NCBI GenBank assembly: GCA_028875725.1
Contig: JAPPCR010000006.1
Location: forward strand, 1,743,786 to 1,807,785
Reading direction: 5' to 3'
Source of the DNA: Acidobacteriota bacterium
Lineage (GTDB): Bacteria; Acidobacteriota; Thermoanaerobaculia; Multivoradales; Multivoraceae
DNA length: 64,000 nt
Shown here piece after piece: positions 61,954-64,000 of the stretch. The position numbers and the translations under genes are program-made. Positions within the stretch are counted from its first letter, which is position 1, and each line of letters begins with the position of its first letter. A model generated the notes under the pieces. The model saw nothing but the letters and a program-made list of their open reading frames with translations, did no database searches and was not told the DNA's origin.

Positions 61954-62490
61954 CCTTCTCCTGCCGACAGGAGGTCCGACTTGCGCCGCCCTCGAATCGG
62001 CTCTTTGAGGCCGCCGCGCACGGCCATACCTAGCGACTGCAATTCGAAGTCCTACACGTTGACGCTGCTTGCACTAGTCCGGGTGGCACCGGTCACGAAC
62101 AAGCCCCGCTCCGCACACGCAATGGCAAAGTCTCCTCAGTGATGAAAGGGCCTCCGTCCCTTAGCGCTCAACGACGACGGCATGCCGACGAGCGGCCAAT
62201 GACCTCACGGGCACTATCTAGTCGGCCAGTTGCGGCCAACAACGGACATTGGTGAGTGTTCGCAACCGACTCGGCCTCAACCCGTACATCTATGGCCTTG
62301 ACGGCGCCCCGTCAAGACGCTGGGCCTCGGGCCTGGCGTTCAAGAAGAAACAGGGGGAGAGAACTTTCGGCCTCTCCCCTTTCTCGTTCAGACCCGGACG
62401 GGCATCCGATAGCCTGAACACAAGAAGCGTCCGGTCGTACTATCTGCCCACTTCTGGCGAGAGCGCGGAACGAACCAGGAAGGGGGCAGA
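61954..62490. other. Non-coding stretch before the antitoxin gene
   Basis: No supported gene. It contains a third terminator-like hairpin at 62352-62381 that has no gene before it. It also has a 27-base segment at 62317-62343 matching 63523-63549 at 24 of 27 positions. The hairpin suggests that a gene once ended here and was lost. Confidence 0.5.
62352..62381 (+). terminator. Orphan terminator-like hairpin
   Basis: AGGGGGAGAG pairs with CTCTCCCCTT across a ten-base loop (62352-62361 with 62372-62381), followed by TCTCGTT. It is the least perfect of the three related hairpins, and no intact gene precedes it. Confidence 0.6.
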
Positions 62491-62727
62491 ATGGCCCGGA
62501 CGATCGGAGCCGCCCAGTTCAAGGAGAAGTGTCTGGCGCTTCTCGATCAGGTCGACCCGGATGGCGTGGTGATCACCAAACCCGGACGCCCCGTAGCCAA
62601 GCTAATCCCGGTCGCGCGAACGTCAGAGCACCTGATCGGCAGTCTCAAAGGCAGAATCCGCGTCCACGGAGACATCATGAGCACAGGTGTCAAGTGGGAT
62701 GCCGAGTCCTTGACACCCACACCCTGA
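62491..62727 (+). CDS. Phd/YefM-type antitoxin
   Basis: 78 residues from ATG 62491 with GGAAGGGGG upstream. The Phd/YefM fold is plain: GAAQFKEKCLALLDQV, then VVITKPGRPVAKLIPV, where most members have VVITKRGxPVAxLxPx. The C-terminus (HGDIMSTGVKWDAES) is the toxin-binding arm typical of antitoxins paired with VapC. Such antitoxins repress their own operon as dimers. Here the toxin gene that overlaps its end is cut off after about ten codons, so it is an orphan. The sequence itself is intact. Confidence 0.85.
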   Translation: MARTIGAAQFKEKCLALLDQVDPDGVVITKPGRPVAKLIPVARTSEHLIGSLKGRIRVHGDIMSTGVKWDAESLTPTP

Positions 62728-62735
62728 TCCACACG
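62694..62735 (+). pseudogene. 5' stub of a VapC (PIN) toxin gene
   Basis: In the frame of a GTG at 62694, overlapping the antitoxin end, the sequence reads CRVLDTHTLIHT. This is the N-terminal strand of PIN toxins, whose first catalytic Asp is in LDTHxLIW. Similarity stops after about twelve residues, and the coiled-coil gene follows on the other strand. Confidence 0.65.
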
Positions 62736-62768
62736 AACGGCACCGGCTGCGGCCCGAACGACCGCAGC

Positions 62769-63401
62769 TCAGGACAGCAGGTCGCGGAAGAGGAGGATCA
62801 TCAGGGACACCGTCGTACCGGTGTAGAGCGTCAGACCGACGCCCATGAACCAGAGGATGAGCCTCAGGCGGCCGTCCAGGCCGTCGAACCGCGCGTTGAC
62901 TTCGCCCCTGAACCCCTCGAACCGAGCGTTCATCTCGTCCCGCGCACCGTCGAACCGGGCATTGAACTCGTCCCGCGCACTGTCGAACCGGGCATTGACA
63001 CCGTCGAACCGGGCGTTGACCTCGCCTCGCGCACTGTCGAACCGGGCATTGACACCGTCGAACCGGGCGTTGACCTCGCCTCGCGCACTGTCGAACCGGG
63101 CATTGACGCCGTCGAACCGGGCGTTGACCTCGTCTCGCGCACTGTCGAACCGGGCATCGACACCGTCGAACCGGGCGTTGACCTCCTCCCGCGCGCCGTC
63201 GAACCTGGTACTGAACTCACTCCTCAGACCGTCCACCGCAGAGCGAACAGCGGCGATCTCGCGCTGCATCTCGATGCGGAAAGCCCGGTCCTCGCCGGTC
63301 ACCTCGACCAGCGCCTGGGCCTGTTCATCGCCGAAACCGGCCTCCCTGAGGCGTCGTCTCGTCATGGCGTCGTCGGAGCCTACTACGGCGGTTCCCTGCA
63401 T
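62769..63401 (-). CDS. Coiled-coil membrane protein with 18-residue repeats (DUF1640-like)
   Basis: 210 residues from ATG 63401. The N-terminus (RRRLREAGFGDEQAQALVEV) matches the opening helix of DUF1640/CCDC90-type coiled-coil proteins. The C-terminus has a membrane helix (ILWFMGVGLTLYTGTTVSLMILL). In between, a unit of the form NARFDGVNARFDSARGEV (18 residues) is repeated about four times, followed by variants. It is encoded by a 54-base DNA repeat. The 18-residue step is a heptad plus a hendecad, so it suits a continuous coiled coil. It is placed between two vapC relics. Function unknown; bacterial members are not characterised. Confidence 0.75.
   Translation of the reverse strand: MQGTAVVGSDDAMTRRRLREAGFGDEQAQALVEVTGEDRAFRIEMQREIAAVRSAVDGLRSEFSTRFDGAREEVNARFDGVDARFDSARDEVNARFDGVNARFDSARGEVNARFDGVNARFDSARGEVNARFDGVNARFDSARDEFNARFDGARDEMNARFEGFRGEVNARFDGLDGRLRLILWFMGVGLTLYTGTTVSLMILLFRDLLS
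62974..63215. repeat. 54-base tandem repeat in a coding sequence
   Basis: Units begin at 62974, 63028, 63082 and 63136 with very few differences. A fifth, degenerate unit begins at 63190. Each codes for 18 residues of coiled coil on the minus strand. The near identity suggests recent expansion. Confidence 0.9.
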
Positions 63402-63540
63402 CGTCTCGATCTCCCGTGGTGACGAAGAGCCCGATACCGCTCGGGCCTCTACAGGATCCAGACGGATTCGGCGAAGTCCCCTTTGTGCGGTCGCCCAACT
63501 CCAGGAGCGACGCCCATGAAGAACGCTGGGTCTCGGACTT

Positions 63541-63717
63541 GGCGTTCAACACTCACATCTTGATCCGCAGCCTCGAGGATGCTCTGGGTCCCGCGGCGAT
63601 CCGGCCGACGAGCTGATCGCGGCAACCGGCGTCGTCGAGCAGGTGCCCCTGCTCACGCGGGACGGGAAGATCCGCGCCTCACGGCTCGTGCCGCTGGCGC
63701 GCGAGCCGCAGCGCTGA
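63541..63717 (+). pseudogene. Internally deleted VapC (PIN) toxin gene
   Basis: One frame gives LAFNTHILIRSLEDALGPAA, matching the PIN N-terminus (LDTHILLWxLED...LGPAAR) with Asp changed to Asn. After a frame change the sequence gives RGDPADELIAATGVVEQVPL and LTRDGKIRASRLVPLA, matching the PIN C-terminus with DPADRxIAATA. About 70 central residues are missing. No product is expected. Confidence 0.75.
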
Positions 63718-63839
63718 GCAGAGACCTCTCCAGAGAGTCGCCCCTGAGCTCCCGGAGAACGTCCACTACCGCCGATGGCGTGCCCTCGATCCAACGATCT
63801 GGATCCAGCACACCATTTCAAGGCCAGTCCGCCCCGTTC

Positions 63840-63867
63840 TTGACATCCGTCCAGCCCGTCATATAGT
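63840..63867 (+). promoter_or_regulatory. Sigma-70-type promoter of a TonB receptor gene
   Basis: TTGACA (63840-63845) and TATAGT (62-67 of the same row, 63862-63867) with a 16-base spacer, 43 bases before the start at 63910. It is the best promoter match in the window. Confidence 0.7.
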
Positions 63868-63909
63868 GCTCTCTTCCCATTCCCGTACAACTTGATCCGA
63901 GGAGGAGCT

Positions 63910-64000
63910 CTATGAAGCGACTCGCAGCGGTCCTGATGTTGCTGGTCCCGTTCGGTGCCTTGGCCGACGCACCGGAGACGGCAACCGTCAGCGGCACGAT
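63910..64000 (+). CDS. Oar-like TonB receptor, second copy, cut by window edge
   Basis: 30 codons are present from ATG 63910 (GAGGAGG upstream). The sequence (MKRLAAVLMLLVPFGALA, then DAPETATVSGT) matches the start of the receptor at 57052 (MKRFLVAALLLLLPVGALA, DAPETATISGQ) in both signal peptide and the first strand of the carboxypeptidase-regulatory domain. The rest lies outside the window. It is therefore a paralogue, 3.2 kb downstream of the first. Confidence 0.85.

Noticed and set aside
62249-62572. A 107-residue gene before the antitoxin
   Set aside because: It reads through a terminator hairpin and has no codon bias or homology that I recognise.
62974-63215. CRISPR-like array
   Set aside because: The repeats are contiguous 54-base coding units without spacers, and no cas genes are near.
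62529-63422. Plus-strand open frame of about 300 codons over the 54-base repeats
   Set aside because: It is the antisense of the repeat gene; only the first residues (VLDTHTLIH) are meaningful, as a vapC stub.
1-64000. tRNA, rRNA or phage attachment genes
   Set aside because: No cloverleaf, rRNA-like segment or integrase was seen in either strand.

Overview
The window is GC-rich, densely packed bacterial chromosome. Several family signatures point to an Acidobacteriota-like organism: three tandem VWFA-related proteins of the acidobacterial type, Oar-like TonB-dependent receptors with an N-terminal carboxypeptidase-regulatory domain, paired CRTAC1-type FG-GAP proteins with a TPR protein between them, and a PVC-type cytochrome/HEAT lipoprotein. 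This assignment is an inference from protein families, not a phylogeny. I found no rRNA, tRNA or CRISPR array.

Layout. 1-11 kb: a long minus-strand run comEC, miaA, TPR lipoprotein, isochorismatase-like hydrolase, SnoaL-like protein, DUF4159 protein, VWA/GATase-like membrane protein, caspase-like protein and a TPR protein cut by the window edge, mostly joined by 4-base stop/start overlaps. 11-16 kb: dnaE and a PIG-L deacetylase. 16-21 kb: cytochrome/HEAT lipoprotein, a secreted protein of unknown function, and a peroxiredoxin whose catalytic cysteine codon is UGA. 21-27 kb: a VOC protein and three tandem VWFA-related paralogues. 27-32 kb: an amidase, then a phenylalanine/tyrosine catabolic operon (aminotransferase, hppD, phhA) divergent from an Lrp-type regulator. 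32-36 kb: a ThDP enzyme and two tandem isocitrate/isopropylmalate-dehydrogenase-like genes. 36-39 kb: a three-part fusion (sialidase-like propeller, cyclohexadienyl-dehydratase-like binding domain, exported chorismate mutase) and an AlkD-type gene. 39-48 kb: a DUF255 protein, a PQQ-type propeller, two metallo-beta-lactamase-fold proteins (one with its metal site eroded), a second DUF4159 protein, a Tat-exported sugar-isomerase-like TIM barrel and an MFS transporter. 48-61 kb: a double-domain CoA-transferase carrying an in-frame palindromic insert, a CRTAC1-TPR-CRTAC1 set and a large TonB receptor. 61-64 kb: a low-density accessory stretch with an IS1595 transposase remnant, a small Cys-rich secreted protein, an orphan antitoxin with vapC relics, a repeat-built coiled-coil protein, three look-alike terminators and the start of a second TonB receptor.

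Main points of interest. (1) A selenocysteine peroxiredoxin with a SECIS-like hairpin at 20.9 kb, which standard annotation would split in two. (2) The sialidase / PheC-like / chorismate mutase fusion at 36-39 kb. (3) A 162-base palindrome-bounded insert inside a CoA-transferase. (4) A recurring TANNNT hexamer 6-9 bases before start codons of genes lacking a Shine-Dalgarno sequence, suggesting leaderless transcripts. (5) Three small duplications exactly at gene starts or ends, one of which looks like a replaced gene 3' end.

Genes work together in several visible units: the catabolic operon feeding tyrosine to homogentisate under a divergent Lrp regulator; translationally coupled envelope operons; and SusC/Oar-like receptors next to secreted propeller and TPR proteins. 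All functions are read from sequence motifs only; no searches were run.
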